A DNA stretch of 64,000 nt from Mauremys mutica. Taxonomy: Eukaryota > Chordata > Testudines > Geoemydidae. The notes beneath the pieces were generated by a model. The model did no database searches and was not told the DNA's origin. It was given only the letters and a program-made list of their open reading frames with translations. Below, piece by piece: positions 37,901 to 46,095 of this stretch. The position numbers were made by a program, and so were the translations under genes. How positions within the stretch are numbered: position 1 is the first letter of the stretch; the number at the start of each line of letters is the position of its first letter. Location: assembly GCF_020497125.1 (NCBI RefSeq), contig NC_059082.1, positions 19,147,965 through 19,211,964 of the forward strand. The letters are read 5' to 3'.

Positions 37901-40900
37901 GCCGCATGCCAAAGGTTGCCGATCCCTGTACTGGAACAAACTAGTTATTTAAGTTGCGACAAGACACCAGTTCCAGAGAGAATTCATATAGGCATCCTGA
38001 AGGAGCTTAAGAATGAAGTGGCTGCATTGCTAAATATATATAATTAATATCAGCTACTGTACCATAAGACTGGAGGGTAGCTATATTGTACGTATATTTT
38101 AAAAAGGTGCTAGGGATGGTTATGGGCATTATTTTAATACTAAGAAGATTATTGGTTGGAAAAATATAAAAATAGCATTAGAAAAATAGAGTTTTAACCA
38201 TCTACAGTAGATAAACATGGTAGGGACAAAACTACGTCTTGTATAAAAGAAAATCATGTTTCTCGAACATAGATTTTTTTTGAGATCGTCAAGAAAATAG
38301 TGGATTACTTCTGCATATTGATGGGTTCTCAATTAATTATAACTCTTGAATTGAAAGACAGAGGAGTCAATGGAAATAGATAAATGAAAACATTGCTCAA
38401 TCCTTGTTATCCTATTTCTAAAAAGAGAGCAGAAATAGAAAAGGTTCAGAGAAGAGGAACAAAAATGAGTGAGATCCATGAAAAAGCTGGTCACACTTTA
38501 TATTAAGCTTCCATTTATAGTTTATGAAGTATTAATACTTGATTAATAGATGTTTTACTAAATGGTTAAATTGGTTGTTATAAAGTCCAACAGATCAAAA
38601 GGGTTTTTGTAATCATGTCTTATAATCATCTATAACACCTTCTAATGATGTGCTTAAAGCCATCTATAACATATACTCCTCATGTCTGTAAGATGTAGAG
38701 CTGGTTAAATTTCCCAGTGGCAAATGTAGTTTTTGTCAAAATTGAAAGCTTTCATGAGAAATTGTTCATTCTGGCAGTTTTTACAATTTTCTAGTTGTGA
38801 GAATCATTGAAGAATTTGTTTCAAGTTGATGTTTTGAAATGAAGCAATGCTTTTTCTTTCAAAATGTGAATTTGAAATATTTTTTTCATTTTAAAGGGTT
38901 ATTTGAATAGAAAGGTCGTCATTTCAAGAGGAAAAATGTTTCAACATGTTGAATCATTTTGATCAAAAATGCCAAAATTTTCATGTTGACATTTCCAGTT
39001 TGAAATTTTTGGAATTGTTCATTCTATGTATTTTTTAAAAATATTTTGATTTTCCATTCTGATTCAGAACAGAAACAAAATTTTGAAATGTCGAGACTTT
39101 CCATGAGACAAAAATTCCAATTTCTGACTAGTTAACATGTTCATAGAATGTTAGTAATCATTTATTAACCTTTATAAATGATTTATAAATGGAATCTTAA
39201 TATAAAGTGTGACCAAAAAGCTTCCATAGTAGGTTAAAAAGGTTAAGAGTATTTAGAAAGGCTATTAATATGTGGTATGTTGGATGTGTAAATTATTTAG
39301 TGACTGGTGTAGGAAGGTCATTTCTAGTTTTTTCCCCCATGACATGATGAAATTAAAAGGCAGCAAATTTCAAAAACTGATAAAAGGAAATACTTTTTAT
39401 ACAACATATAATTAACCTGTGAAACTCACTGTCTCAATAAGATCTTGTGGCAAAGAACACATTAGGATTTTAAAAAAAGGATTAGAAAGCTACATGAATA
39501 ATATCTGCAGTTACATTAGCTAGAATAAATATTTATAAGTGATATCAATCCTCATGCTTCTAGATGTAAACATCCACCAACTTCTTGGGTTGGGAAGAAA
39601 CTTTCCCCAGAGGCATATTATTGCATAATTGTCCACCATGAGGGGGTTTTCACACTTTCCTTGGAAGTATCTGGTACACAGCACTGTCACATGAAGAATT
39701 CAGAGAAGGTTGGGACAGTTACATGGAGAACATGCAGAGTAATGACAGTAAACACAAAAAATGAGTTTTGGAAGGGATGTGCTTCAAGATCTAAGCCAGT
39801 CTCTAGCTAGCAGGAGGTAGAATGAGAATCTCAGGGGTGACTGACTATTCCATAGATGCCTACCGTGGGGTTTCTTACATTTTCCTCTGAAGCATCTGGT
39901 CAAGGCAATTCTTGGAGACAGGATTCTGGACTGGATGGACCCGTGTCTGAGCCAATAGGGCAGTTCCTATGTTACTGGACTGGAAGGATTACTGTCCTGA
40001 TTCAGTGTGGCAATTCCTATGTTCTTTGCCAATAATTTAGATACCGCTAGACACTTTAAATGTTACAAGAACTATTTGTTTGTCTTCTTGTGACCTGTCA
40101 TACTATTTTACTTTGAAAGTCAGTGTGTGTATTAATTAGAAACAATTAATTTCCCCTCATTCTTATACTGTAGGGGTTCCAAAGCATTTGAATGTGGACC
40201 GCATTAAAGAAGACTTAATGAAAATTGAAGATGTTTATTCAATAGAAGATTTGAATGTTTGGTCTCTCACTGCAGGAAAAACTACTGCCATAGTCCACTT
40301 GCAATTAGGTAAGTAACTGCATAGTATACCTACAAGGATAAGCCTTAGCTGCAGAAAGAACTTTGACTCTGTCTTAATGCTTCTGATTAAACTGAGCTGT
40401 GATGTATGCATTTTGGGAACAAGGCTTTTAACTATCCTTTGCATAGAAAATCGCTTGCTTATAAAATACATAAAACTTCTCGTATCATGGGTATATTATA
40501 GAGAATTGTGCAAGAAAACTCATTGCTGAAAAGATCAGGGGCAAATACCATTTGATCAGATTCATTAAAAAGGAAAAAGTTGATGCTTTTGCACAGATTT
40601 TTTGCTGTCACAAAAAACACAGTTTTCCCACAATAGGCGGTAAACCAGACCTCTCTAGGGGCTTCATGCTACCCTCCCAAGTCTGACATTGCACCCAGGG
40701 AAAAAAATAGTGGGTGCTCAGCACCCACCAGCCATATCTGTTTGGCAGCACCTCCGATTAGCTGATTGGAGGGGCTGCCAAACAGCTGTTCGGTAGCTGG
40801 GGGAGGGGTTTGGGAGAGGGTGGAGAGCAGCAAGCAGGTGGGGGCCTCGGGGAAGAGGCAGAGCGGGGGGGGGGGCACAGGGGAGTGGGTGGAGCCTCGG

Positions 40901-42089
40901 GGCAGAACAGGGATGGAGCACCCCCAGGGAAAAGAAAAACTCAACACCGCGGCCTACGTGCAACACTGTTGTGAGCCTATGACCAGAAATTCAGTGCCTG
41001 GCCAGAACAGCCTGATGCTGGTACAGGTTTGCTAGGTCTCAGAGTGGCTGGTAAGACCGTGTGCTGTGCCTGTGTTTTTTCCAGTGGTGAGGTTGCAAGT
41101 GAAAGTCAACACCAGAGACAGAAGCTGCATTTTGTATCTTTGCTGGTCTGTTCTCTCCCCTTTTGTGTGTGTTTGTCTTGTTTTGTCTTTAGGAAACGGG
41201 TTCAGACTTTAACAACAACAGCAATGACTGCTCCAGCCCATCTCAACTAACTTCTTTTCCTCAAAAAGGAATGCTCTTACCCTCTTTGAAACTATCTTAA
41301 AGACTGTCAAACAAGGGACTTATTCCTTCTAAAAGCTTTATCCAGCTAAAGGGGAAGGGGACAAGGGATGTTGTTAAAATGAACAACTTACTTAATTTTT
41401 TACCTTTCAAATGCTTTAACTATTTTTCTTATTTTTGGTGTCTTTCATAAAAAAGTGTAAAGGATTTTTAAGGGTGAGTTTCCCATGATACTAAGCAGGC
41501 TGAGGTCTCTGTATACCAAACTGCGAAGCTTGTTTAAATCTGTTTAATGTTGGAAAGTGACTGGGCTATGTTAACACCATTACTCATTGGGCCCATATAG
41601 TCCAGCTAAATTAAAACAGCAGATATCTGTCCAATACAACACATGAGGGTTTATGTTTAGCAGCTATGTAAAATGTTCTATAATACAGCAGTAATGTATT
41701 TATCATATTAATCCCTTTTTGTATTGTCCATAGAAACCATAGACAAAAAATCTTGATCTTTTTTGCTGACTATCAGATTCTTATTTTTATCAGCGTTAAG
41801 GATCTGAGCGCAGGATCAGGGCCCAAGATCACACGATAATGGGGCAGTCATGCCAGCTGTAATGCATAGTGAAGCAGGTGGATTGTCAGATTTTTGAAGG
41901 ATGACACGTATTGATAATTTTCTTCATTTTCCAGTTCCAGGTAGTTCACGTAAATGGGAGGAAGTTCAGTCCAAGGCCAGACACTTGCTGCTGAACACAT
42001 TTGGAATGTATAAATGCTCTGTCCAGCTTCAAAGTTACAAGCACGAAGTAAACAAGACCTGTGCAAGTTGTCAGAGTTCCAGTGCCTAA
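16598..42089 (+). CDS. SLC30A4: Zinc transporter 4 (ZnT4), complete coding sequence in seven exons
   Basis: Joined exons 16598-16994, 25158-25304, 35014-35167, 35439-35640, 35955-36060, 40174-40308 and 41935-42089 give 1296 nt, i.e. 431 codons plus TAA; the human protein is, from memory, 429 residues. The product is a cation diffusion facilitator (SLC30) that moves Zn2+ out of the cytosol into endosomal, trans-Golgi and secretory vesicles, probably in exchange for protons. Visible family marks: acidic cytosolic N-terminus with a CSNCSKQ motif, six predicted membrane segments, HxxxD pairs in TM2 (H148, D152) and TM5 (H279, D283) that form the transport zinc site, a His-rich loop between TM4 and TM5 (about residues 243-268), and a cytosolic C-terminal domain ending in CASCQSSSA. 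All splice sites are GT/AG and phases match. The start ATG has A at -3 and G at +4. Assignment to ZnT4 rather than ZnT2, 3 or 8 rests on close similarity along the whole length as I remember the mammalian protein. Confidence 0.97.
17671..18435. mobile_element. hAT-type element, 765 bp, in intron 1
   Basis: Inverted ends CAGGGGTTCTCAA and TTTGAGAAACACTG. The flanks TCTTAAAC and TCATAATG match at 5 of 8 positions, so the copy is old. An internal GTGGCCGC/GCGGCCAC pair also folds back. No transposase. Confidence 0.7.
18730..19298. mobile_element. hAT-type element, same family as 86-986, exact TSD
   Basis: Ends CAGGGGTGAAAGTAA and TTACTTTCGCCTCTG; 8-bp duplication CAGCAATC at 18722-18729 and 19299-19306. 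The inside again has alternating TTTAAA sites in GC-rich sequence and the GTACGGCGTAC-like blocks near the right end. Confidence 0.9.
20513..20731. mobile_element. Short hAT-type element, 219 bp
   Basis: Ends CAGTGGTTCTCAAAC and GTGTGAGAACCCTG are inverted repeats. The internal sequence includes GTGACCCC blocks near both ends. Flanking duplication is degraded. Confidence 0.7.
21128..21684. mobile_element. hAT-type element, 557 bp, exact TSD
   Basis: Ends CAGAGGTCCCGAAAG and AGTTTGGGGATCATTG; duplication AGCTAAAA at 21120-21127 and 21685-21692. The GC-rich inside (CAGCCCCTGCCCCAG-like) has no transposase. Confidence 0.88.
22085..22620 (+). pseudogene. LINE (L2-like) endonuclease remnant
   Basis: Translated in pieces, the stretch resembles the apurinic endonuclease of L2-type LINEs: HITETWLND near 22140-22175, then a [15 protein letters not shown] block near 22430-22460 and a YAHVYTPDL-like block near 22510. 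Stops and frameshifts are many. The fragment is old and has no visible ends. Confidence 0.5.
22655..22912 (-). repeat. MIR-like SINE
   Basis: On the minus strand it reads TTCAATTCCCTGCTCTGCCA, then AAAGTCACTTAGTGTCTCTA, CCATCTACAAAATGGGGATA and a 3' tail GGTGAGGATAAATAAATC. This is the order of the amniote MIR/CORE-SINE body. Confidence 0.75.
23391..23615. mobile_element. Harbinger-like MITE remnant
   Basis: Contains TATGTCTACAATACAGCTTA and GTGGACGGTGCTGTCAGCGG, plus inverted GGGAGAGCTTCTCCC-type blocks usual in this MITE group. Termini are unclear. Confidence 0.4.
24082..24390. mobile_element. hAT-type element, 309 bp, exact TSD
   Basis: Ends CAGGGGTTGGCAACC and GGTTGCCTACCCCTG; 8-bp duplication ATGTAGTC at 24074-24081 and 24391-24398. 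It carries TGTGCC palindromic blocks and an AT-rich centre. Confidence 0.9.
25158..25304 (+). CDS. SLC30A4: SLC30A4 coding exon 2 (TM2 zinc site, TM3)
   Basis: 147 nt, phase 1 in and out. The acceptor is ATTTCAG at 25151-25157 and the donor G|GTACGT at 25305. It encodes [20 protein letters not shown], with the H148/D152 zinc ligands, then the [20 protein letters not shown] segment leading to the next helix. The stretch is very conserved across SLC30A2, 3, 4 and 8. Confidence 0.97.
26394..26692. mobile_element. Harbinger-like MITE, 299 bp
   Basis: Ends GGCCTGGTCTACACT and TGTAGACAAGCC are inverted repeats between TAA trinucleotides (26391-26393 and 26693-26695), the target preference of PIF/Harbinger elements. 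A foldback around CTCCCGTCAACT and GTCGACGGGAG is inside. Confidence 0.8.
27315..28120. mobile_element. Short GGGCCAGA-ended element split by an LTR
   Basis: Its own sequence is 27315-27343 (GGGCCAGACTTATTTATGCT...) and 28023-28120 (...CACAATCTAGCCC). Joined, it resembles the common turtle short repeat beginning GGGCCAGAT and ending ATCTGGCCC. The middle is a 679-bp LTR. Confidence 0.55.
27344..28022 (-). mobile_element. Solo LTR (679 bp) related to the core LTR at 49396
   Basis: Read on the minus strand it begins TGTAGCGGGGTGGTTACC and ends GCCTCGCCCCGTCACA. The first blocks (GCGGGGTGG, CCAGCCCTGG-like, CCCAATC, CTTATAAG) run parallel to the 652-bp core LTR at 49396-50047. Flanks AGTAC and GATAC are a weak 5-bp duplication. 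No tandem unit is present before the TGTAGC start. Confidence 0.7.
28269..29163. mobile_element. C-rich element inserted in the SINE
   Basis: TAGTC flanks it at 28264-28268 and 29164-29168. The ends TTGCCAGGTGTC and AGTTGGCAACC are only loosely inverted. Most of the inside is a C-rich minisatellite of CCCCAGCCCTGAGCCCC-type units (about 28670-29010), which gives meaningless long frames. Superfamily uncertain. Confidence 0.6.
29385..29560 (+). repeat. MIR-like SINE fragment
   Basis: TTGAGCAAATTACTTAACCT, then CCTATTTTAGGCATCTGTTA and GGGAGGATTAATTAGTTCG follow the MIR body in order. Diverged, no ends seen. Confidence 0.55.
30415..30690 (+). repeat. CORE-SINE/MIR-like fragment, same type as 14690
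   Basis: ATTTCAAAGCACTTTACAAA then CCTCACAGTACCTCTGTGAG, and near the end TCAGTTGCAGAGCTGGTAAT. Order and spacing match the copy at 14690-14895. Confidence 0.55.
34029..34182. repeat. Short GGGCCTGAT-ended dispersed element
   Basis: Begins GGGCCTGATGCTCCG and ends CCTCAGAATCAGGCCC, forming inverted ends. The inside contains a TTACACCCGCTTTGTAC block. It belongs with 47605-47744 and 55252-55381. Confidence 0.6.
35014..35167 (+). CDS. SLC30A4: SLC30A4 coding exon 3 (TM3-TM4)
   Basis: 154 nt, phase 1 in, phase 2 out; acceptor TTTGTTTGCAG, donor AT|GTAAGC at 35168. It encodes [20 protein letters not shown], then [20 protein letters not shown] and the start of the TM4 glycine-rich helix ([11 protein letters not shown]). 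Confidence 0.96.
35168..35438 (+). other. SLC30A4: SLC30A4 intron 3 (271 bp)
   Basis: Short intron with GTAAGC donor and CATTTTCAG acceptor and no repeat. It separates the TM4 half-codon from the His-loop exon. Confidence 0.93.
35439..35640 (+). CDS. SLC30A4: SLC30A4 coding exon 4 (His-rich loop and TM5 zinc site)
   Basis: 202 nt, phase 2 in, phase 0 out; acceptor CATTTTCAG, donor CAAG|GTAGGA at 35641. It contains the His-rich cytosolic loop (HLHSHSHS, about residues 243-250, and HGHSHGHSS, about 262-270) and the [11 protein letters not shown] motif with the zinc ligands H279 and D283. A shorter Ser/Pro/Asn-rich linker separates the two His clusters. Confidence 0.97.
35641..35954 (+). other. 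SLC30A4: SLC30A4 intron 4 (314 bp)
   Basis: Short AT-rich intron with GTAGGA donor and CCTTGCAG acceptor; no repeat recognised. Confidence 0.93.
35955..36060 (+). CDS. SLC30A4: SLC30A4 coding exon 5 (TM6)
   Basis: 106 nt, phase 0 in, phase 1 out; acceptor CCTTGCAG, donor AAG|GTAAGC at 36061. It encodes [20 protein letters not shown], followed by the end of the membrane domain. The positions RIIRDTG differ from the RIIWDTV I remember for mammals; both are single-base changes and could be real lineage substitutions. Confidence 0.96.
37609..37928. mobile_element. Foldback hAT-type element, 320 bp, exact TSD
   Basis: Ends CAGAGATTGGCAACCCTTGG and CCAAAGGTTGCCGATCCCTG; exact duplication TACTGGAA at 37601-37608 and 37929-37936. 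Almost the whole element is an imperfect palindrome: GTAAGCCCCTGGCGGGCC and GGTTCGGCTGATCGCGGCTC on the left recur inverted on the right. It lies in intron 5, away from splice sites. Confidence 0.92.
38420..40027 (+). mobile_element. CR1 LINE 3' fragment, split by a DNA transposon
   Basis: Own sequence 38420-38488 and 39215-40027. The left part encodes [12 protein letters not shown], the CR1 reverse-transcriptase C-terminus. The right part ends with the CR1-type tail GGATTCTGGACTGGATGGAC ... CAGTTCCTATGTTACTGG and a second tail copy to 40027. 5' truncated. Confidence 0.75.
38489..39214. mobile_element. DNA transposon with long inverted ends and 8-bp TSD
   Basis: Ends GGTCACACTTTATATTAAG and CTTAATATAAAGTGTGACC are inverted over at least 19 bp. 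AAAAAGCT is repeated exactly at 38481-38488 and 39215-39222. AT-rich centre with a possible further insertion (about 38697-39130, from AGAGCTGGTTAAA to TGACTAGTT). No transposase. Confidence 0.85.
40174..40308 (+). CDS. SLC30A4: SLC30A4 coding exon 6 (C-terminal domain, first part)
   Basis: 135 nt, phase 1 in and out; acceptor TATACTGTAG, donor TTAG|GTAAGT at 40309. It encodes the [20 protein letters not shown] region and [18 protein letters not shown], the typical alpha-beta start of the CDF cytosolic domain. Confidence 0.96.
40309..41934 (+). other. SLC30A4: SLC30A4 intron 6 (1626 bp)
   Basis: Includes a GC-rich, repeat-like block at about 40680-40950 (GGGTGCTCAGCACCC palindrome and purine-rich run) of a type I could not assign. 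The part from 41000 to 41900 may also be repeat-derived but shows no ends. Confidence 0.85.
40680..40955. repeat. GC-rich repeat-like block, type unknown
   Basis: CACCCAGGGAAAAAAATAGT at the left and CACCCCCAGGGAAAAGAAAA at the right are direct relatives. Between them lie GGGTGCTCAGCACCC and a purine-rich run of G. Composition differs sharply from the intron around it. Confidence 0.4.
41935..42089 (+). CDS. SLC30A4: SLC30A4 coding exon 7 (C-terminus and stop)
   Basis: 155 nt from acceptor TTCATTTTCCAG (ends 41934) to the TAA at 42087-42089. It encodes [20 protein letters not shown], then [19 protein letters not shown] and the cysteine-bearing tail CASCQSSSA. The LLL run is in the position of the sorting motif known for ZnT4, as far as I recall. 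Confidence 0.96.
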
Positions 42090-42860
42090 TTTCATACATT
42101 TTGGGAACTGCTGCCTTATTCTCTATCTTGTAGTCAAAGACTAAAGAGCAATAAATGAAAAACTAACATGATTGAATGGAATCCCTTATGTGTGGAGTTG
42201 TACCAGTATCTGATGCCAGAGGGAGAACTGGTACTGCAAAAAGTGCAGGAGGTTCCCTACAGAAAAATGTATTTGCTCTTTTTCGCTCTGACCAATTTAC
42301 TGTCAGTTCGATATGATTTTCAGACAAAGATGTTTCCACAATATTGTTTACAGGTTGTGATATGGCTCTGCAGATACCTCATCAATTACACTTCAATATT
42401 GTCCTTTGTTAATTATGTACCCCTAATGTACCTGCGTTCCAAATGGAGCATAAAGAATTCAGTATTTGACTTTAAACTTTTTAAAAGTTGATTATGTCAG
42501 GGGTCCATAACACTTAAAGATCCCGAAAGTGGTTATACAGTATTTTTGTAATACAGTTTTTAATATATGAACTTGGAAGATGGTGCATACAGTGCTAGCT
42601 AAACCATTTGATAAACTGTCTTCAGAAAATTGCCAAATATAGAATTTACTGCATCCATACCAGAAATTTAGATTTAAAGCAGGCATTCAACAGTCCAAAT
42701 CAAGAGGTCCTTACCCAGGCAAAATTTCCATTGTCTAATTAGAGACTTCAGAACTGGACCCAAAATGTTTTAAGTGATCAGTTATCTTTCATGTATTTTA
42801 GTACGGCATGTATACCTTAGAAGCACTTATTTATTTAATAAAGTTTTGACTCTTAAGATG
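42090..42860 (+). terminator. SLC30A4: SLC30A4 3'UTR with candidate poly(A) signals
   Basis: AATAAA occurs at 42150-42155, 61 bp after the stop codon, and at 42837-42842 within TTATTTAATAAAGTTTTGAC, the stronger-looking site. No repeat was recognised between the stop and the second signal. The real 3' end may lie further down, since mammalian SLC30A4 has a long 3'UTR. Confidence 0.5.
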
Positions 42861-44340
42861 ATTTTATTATTAATGAAATTGAACGTGTAAAACATTTTAA
42901 CTCGATTCAAAGGCCAATTAATTAGCATTCATTCTAATTAGAATTAATAAATGTGCTGTAGGAAACATTTTTCATGATTATTTTGCATTGTGAAAAGAAA
43001 ATTATAGAAACTATGTTAACTATGAAGATACTGTCAGATAATCAGACATGCAACACAAATAGATATTCTAACAGGAAAGTAGGGAGGAGAGATTTCAGAT
43101 ATGTTCCCCAAACTTAGAATTTTAATAATCTGTTAATTTCATTTTTGCATTTCCTTTAGAGAAATACATTCTGTGCATGATATATGATGTCCAGGTTCCC
43201 ATGGAACTGAGTCTCACAAGGTCTCTGTAAATCCTCTGCACTTTGACTTTATAGGGGGCAAATTTAAACTCAGTCTCTCTGATCTGCCTGTGGTTACAGC
43301 CACCAGGTATGCTCCTCACTAAAGGCCAGAAGAATATAGACTGCAAAAGCTGAAAAGAAAACCAGAATTTGGCCTCAGATCTCTGTTGCACTTTGATCTC
43401 TATCCAGAACTTCCACTGACATCAATAATAGTTCTGTGCATGTATCAGAAAAGATAACTTTTGCCCTACATTGACAGCTTTGCTGTTCAGCTGTAAATAC
43501 CAAGGCAACCTACTGTTTTGAGACCTGCTACTGTTTTATATTTAATTTCATCAAACTGATTTGTAGCTGCAATTAGGACTAAAACATGGCTTGTTTGCTT
43601 TCTCTTGAGGTAGGGAATCAGATGATAAAATTTCTGAGATACTAATTAACAGCACAGTATTAGTTTGGACAAAGTGCACATAACACTGGATTATGTTTGT
43701 ATTTCTTCCAGCAAAGAGGGGGAATGCGACACTACAGTATGCCAGCACCTTCAGCTCAGAGGTAGAGTACCAGTGTCTTTGGGAAGCTAATGCTTCAGTA
43801 CATACAGTATATCACCAGTAAAGCCATATCACAGTTTATGAAAAATTGTGTATCCTTTCCATAGGAACTTTCTGAAAACCAGGTATTTTGCACATACTGG
43901 CTATTCAAGTAGGATTTTATGAAGTTGCGGTTTACAGTCAATGTAGTTAGAAGTTGGAGTATGATAAACTTGTATTGTATTTGGAGTTTTTTATTGTAAT
44001 GATATACTATACATTTGTTTAACTGAAAAAAGCAAAATATGTTGCTTTACTGTGGGATTTATTAAATCAGTTATTAAACTACACATTGCTGTCTTATAAA
44101 ATATTTATTCATACTGCTGGCTCTAGCCTATTTCTTTTGATTCCCCTTGCAATTATGTTTTGTAGTATTCCTTACATGAAGTCGTAGGTGAACTCAGTTT
44201 TGAGGTACTATATTTAGATCACTGGCTCACTTCCTTATACAGTGTCATCACCAGTCTTTTGTCTTCCACCATGTAGTGCTTATGCTTTTAAAAAAACACA
44301 CATTAAAGGTGGTTCTGTTATCCACACTTTCTTTTAAGGA
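42861..44340. other. Gene-free interval downstream of SLC30A4
   Basis: AT-rich. No open frame with recognisable motifs and no repeat end seen. Part of it may be 3'UTR if a later poly(A) site is used. Confidence 0.5.
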
Positions 44341-44591
44341 CCTAGCAAGACCATTCTTGGAACACTGTGTTTAGTTCTGGGCCTCTTGTCAGCAGAGCAA
44401 TATAGAAAAAAATGGAAGGAGCGACAGGGGATGTGGGAATGAGCGACAGGGGATGGATCACTTGATGATTACCTGTTCTGTTCATTCCCTCTGGGGCACC
44501 TGGCACTGGCCACTGTCAGAAGACAGGATACTGGGCTAGATGGACCTTTGGTCTGACCCAGCATGGCCATTCTTATGTTGTTATGTTCTTA
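44341..44591 (+). mobile_element. CR1 LINE 3' end
   Basis: Encodes a RPFLEHCV, stop, FWASC remnant of the reverse-transcriptase C-terminus, then the turtle CR1 tail GGATACTGGGCTAGATGGAC, TTGGTCTGACCCAGCATGG and TTCTTATGTTGTTATGTTCT. Confidence 0.8.
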
Positions 44592-44837
44592 AAAGAGCAA
44601 CAAAAAGGCTAGAACGTTGATTCCATTGTCCCATCTCAGAGAAACTCTCAAATACAAATTCCTGTAGCTCCTTCTAACTAAACTCAACTATAATAACTGA
44701 GTAGGAATCACTAGATGAAAATTTAGGTTTGATTGTCCTACCTCCAGATCTCTACTTTGTCCTTACAAAGTACTCAGGGTAAAGGGCTCTCTCTTTTATC
44801 CCTTTGTATTTCACTCAAGACAGCAATGTATTGAGGG

Positions 44838-45790
44838 CAGCCCATTATTAGCCTTCAATAATGTAGTAATCCCAAGGTAATAGGAAAACAATGATAGATT
44901 TGTTGCTATTTTTAATGCTCAGAACAATGGAATAAATTAAGCACAATAAAGGTATAAAAAACGTCAGAGTAGGAATGTGTATTACAGAAGGTAAGTGGGA
45001 TGTTCCCTGGAGGTACCCGGGACTGTAAGGTACCTTGGGTGCCCTTAGCATGAGGAAGATCTGTCTGTTTCTGCCAGGGGTCAGTTCCCTGACAACCTTG
45101 GCTGCAGGCAGCTCAAGTGCTCCTCTCTCAGCCCATGCAGGCTCCGCTCTCTCTTTACAGATTAATGATCGGTGCACTCCAGCCCCCGAGCATCCCTTTG
45201 GGGTGCCCAGCCGCTGTTCCACTGGACACACAGAATTCACAGATCTGCTACTCCCAAGGGAAGAGCACACACTAGCTTATCCATTTCACCTGAGGACACG
45301 GCTCTGCTTCACACACACCACTTGGATTTATTTAGAGAAAACAAGGATAAATTTAAGAAAGAGCAGAGATCCAAATGATAGCAAAACAGATCTGCTGGAA
45401 ACAAAGGGTTCATAAAAGATACAATCTCTTTAAGCATTCTAGAGCTTAAACATAATGAACAAAAGGCCCTCTTGTCTAATAAGGTACTGCACATCTTTGC
45501 ACAGCGTTTTTCAGTCCAGATGGGTAAGGACCTCCTTTCAAACCCACTGGCAGCTTGTCTGTTTTTTCCCCAGATGAAGGAGGCCTGGGCATTTTTCTGC
45601 ACCCTAGATAAATTAGATCAGTCTTTTGTTCTTTACCTGTATACATGGTTCCCTCCCCGACTTGTTCGCTTTTCTGTTAATTTCGTCTCTTGAAATCCCT
45701 ATGATCTCTTCATTAGCATTTGACACAGTAAGCAAATTGATTTCCATTGCAAAACACAATAGTCAGCTAGGGAGCTAATGTCTTCGACAA
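44838..45790. other. Unassigned, possibly LTR-derived interval
   Basis: Contains a C-rich, open-frame-bearing part (about 45000-45420) whose composition resembles LTR sequence, but I find no TG...CA borders or target duplication. No gene recognised. Confidence 0.3.
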
Positions 45791-45793
45791 CCA

Positions 45794-45913
45794 GGGTGAC
45801 CATACAGCAATTGTGAAAAATTGGGATAGGGGGTGGGTTGTAATAGGAGCCTATATAAGAAAAAGACCCAAAAAGCAGGATTGTCCCTATAAAATCGTGA
45901 TGTCTGGTCACCC
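45794..45913. mobile_element. Mariner-like MITE, 120 bp
   Basis: Ends GGGTGACCATACAGC and ATGTCTGGTCACCC; TA follows on the right (45914-45915), CA precedes on the left. Same family as 4252-4369, with the TATATAAGAAAAAGACCC block. Confidence 0.8.
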
Positions 45914-46095
45914 TATCCACAACCTGTCTTAAGGCATGCTACCTCTGGGTGACCGGCCTTTAAATTCAAGGCCTTAAGAACATAATTTCCAGTATATAGC
46001 CACCTATCTCCCTACACATACATTTGCACAAAGTATGTATCTGCACATACATTTCACAAAGCTTATGATGACCAGTGTGACACAGGCTTTCAGTT

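Larger units (their letters stand above)
36061..40173 (+). other. SLC30A4: SLC30A4 intron 5 (4113 bp)
   Basis: Contains a possible Harbinger-like remnant near 36707-36955, an AAATA-type microsatellite near 37108-37141, a foldback hAT element at 37609-37928, and a CR1 3' fragment at about 38420-40027 split by a DNA transposon at 38489-39214. The remainder is unassigned. Confidence 0.9.
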
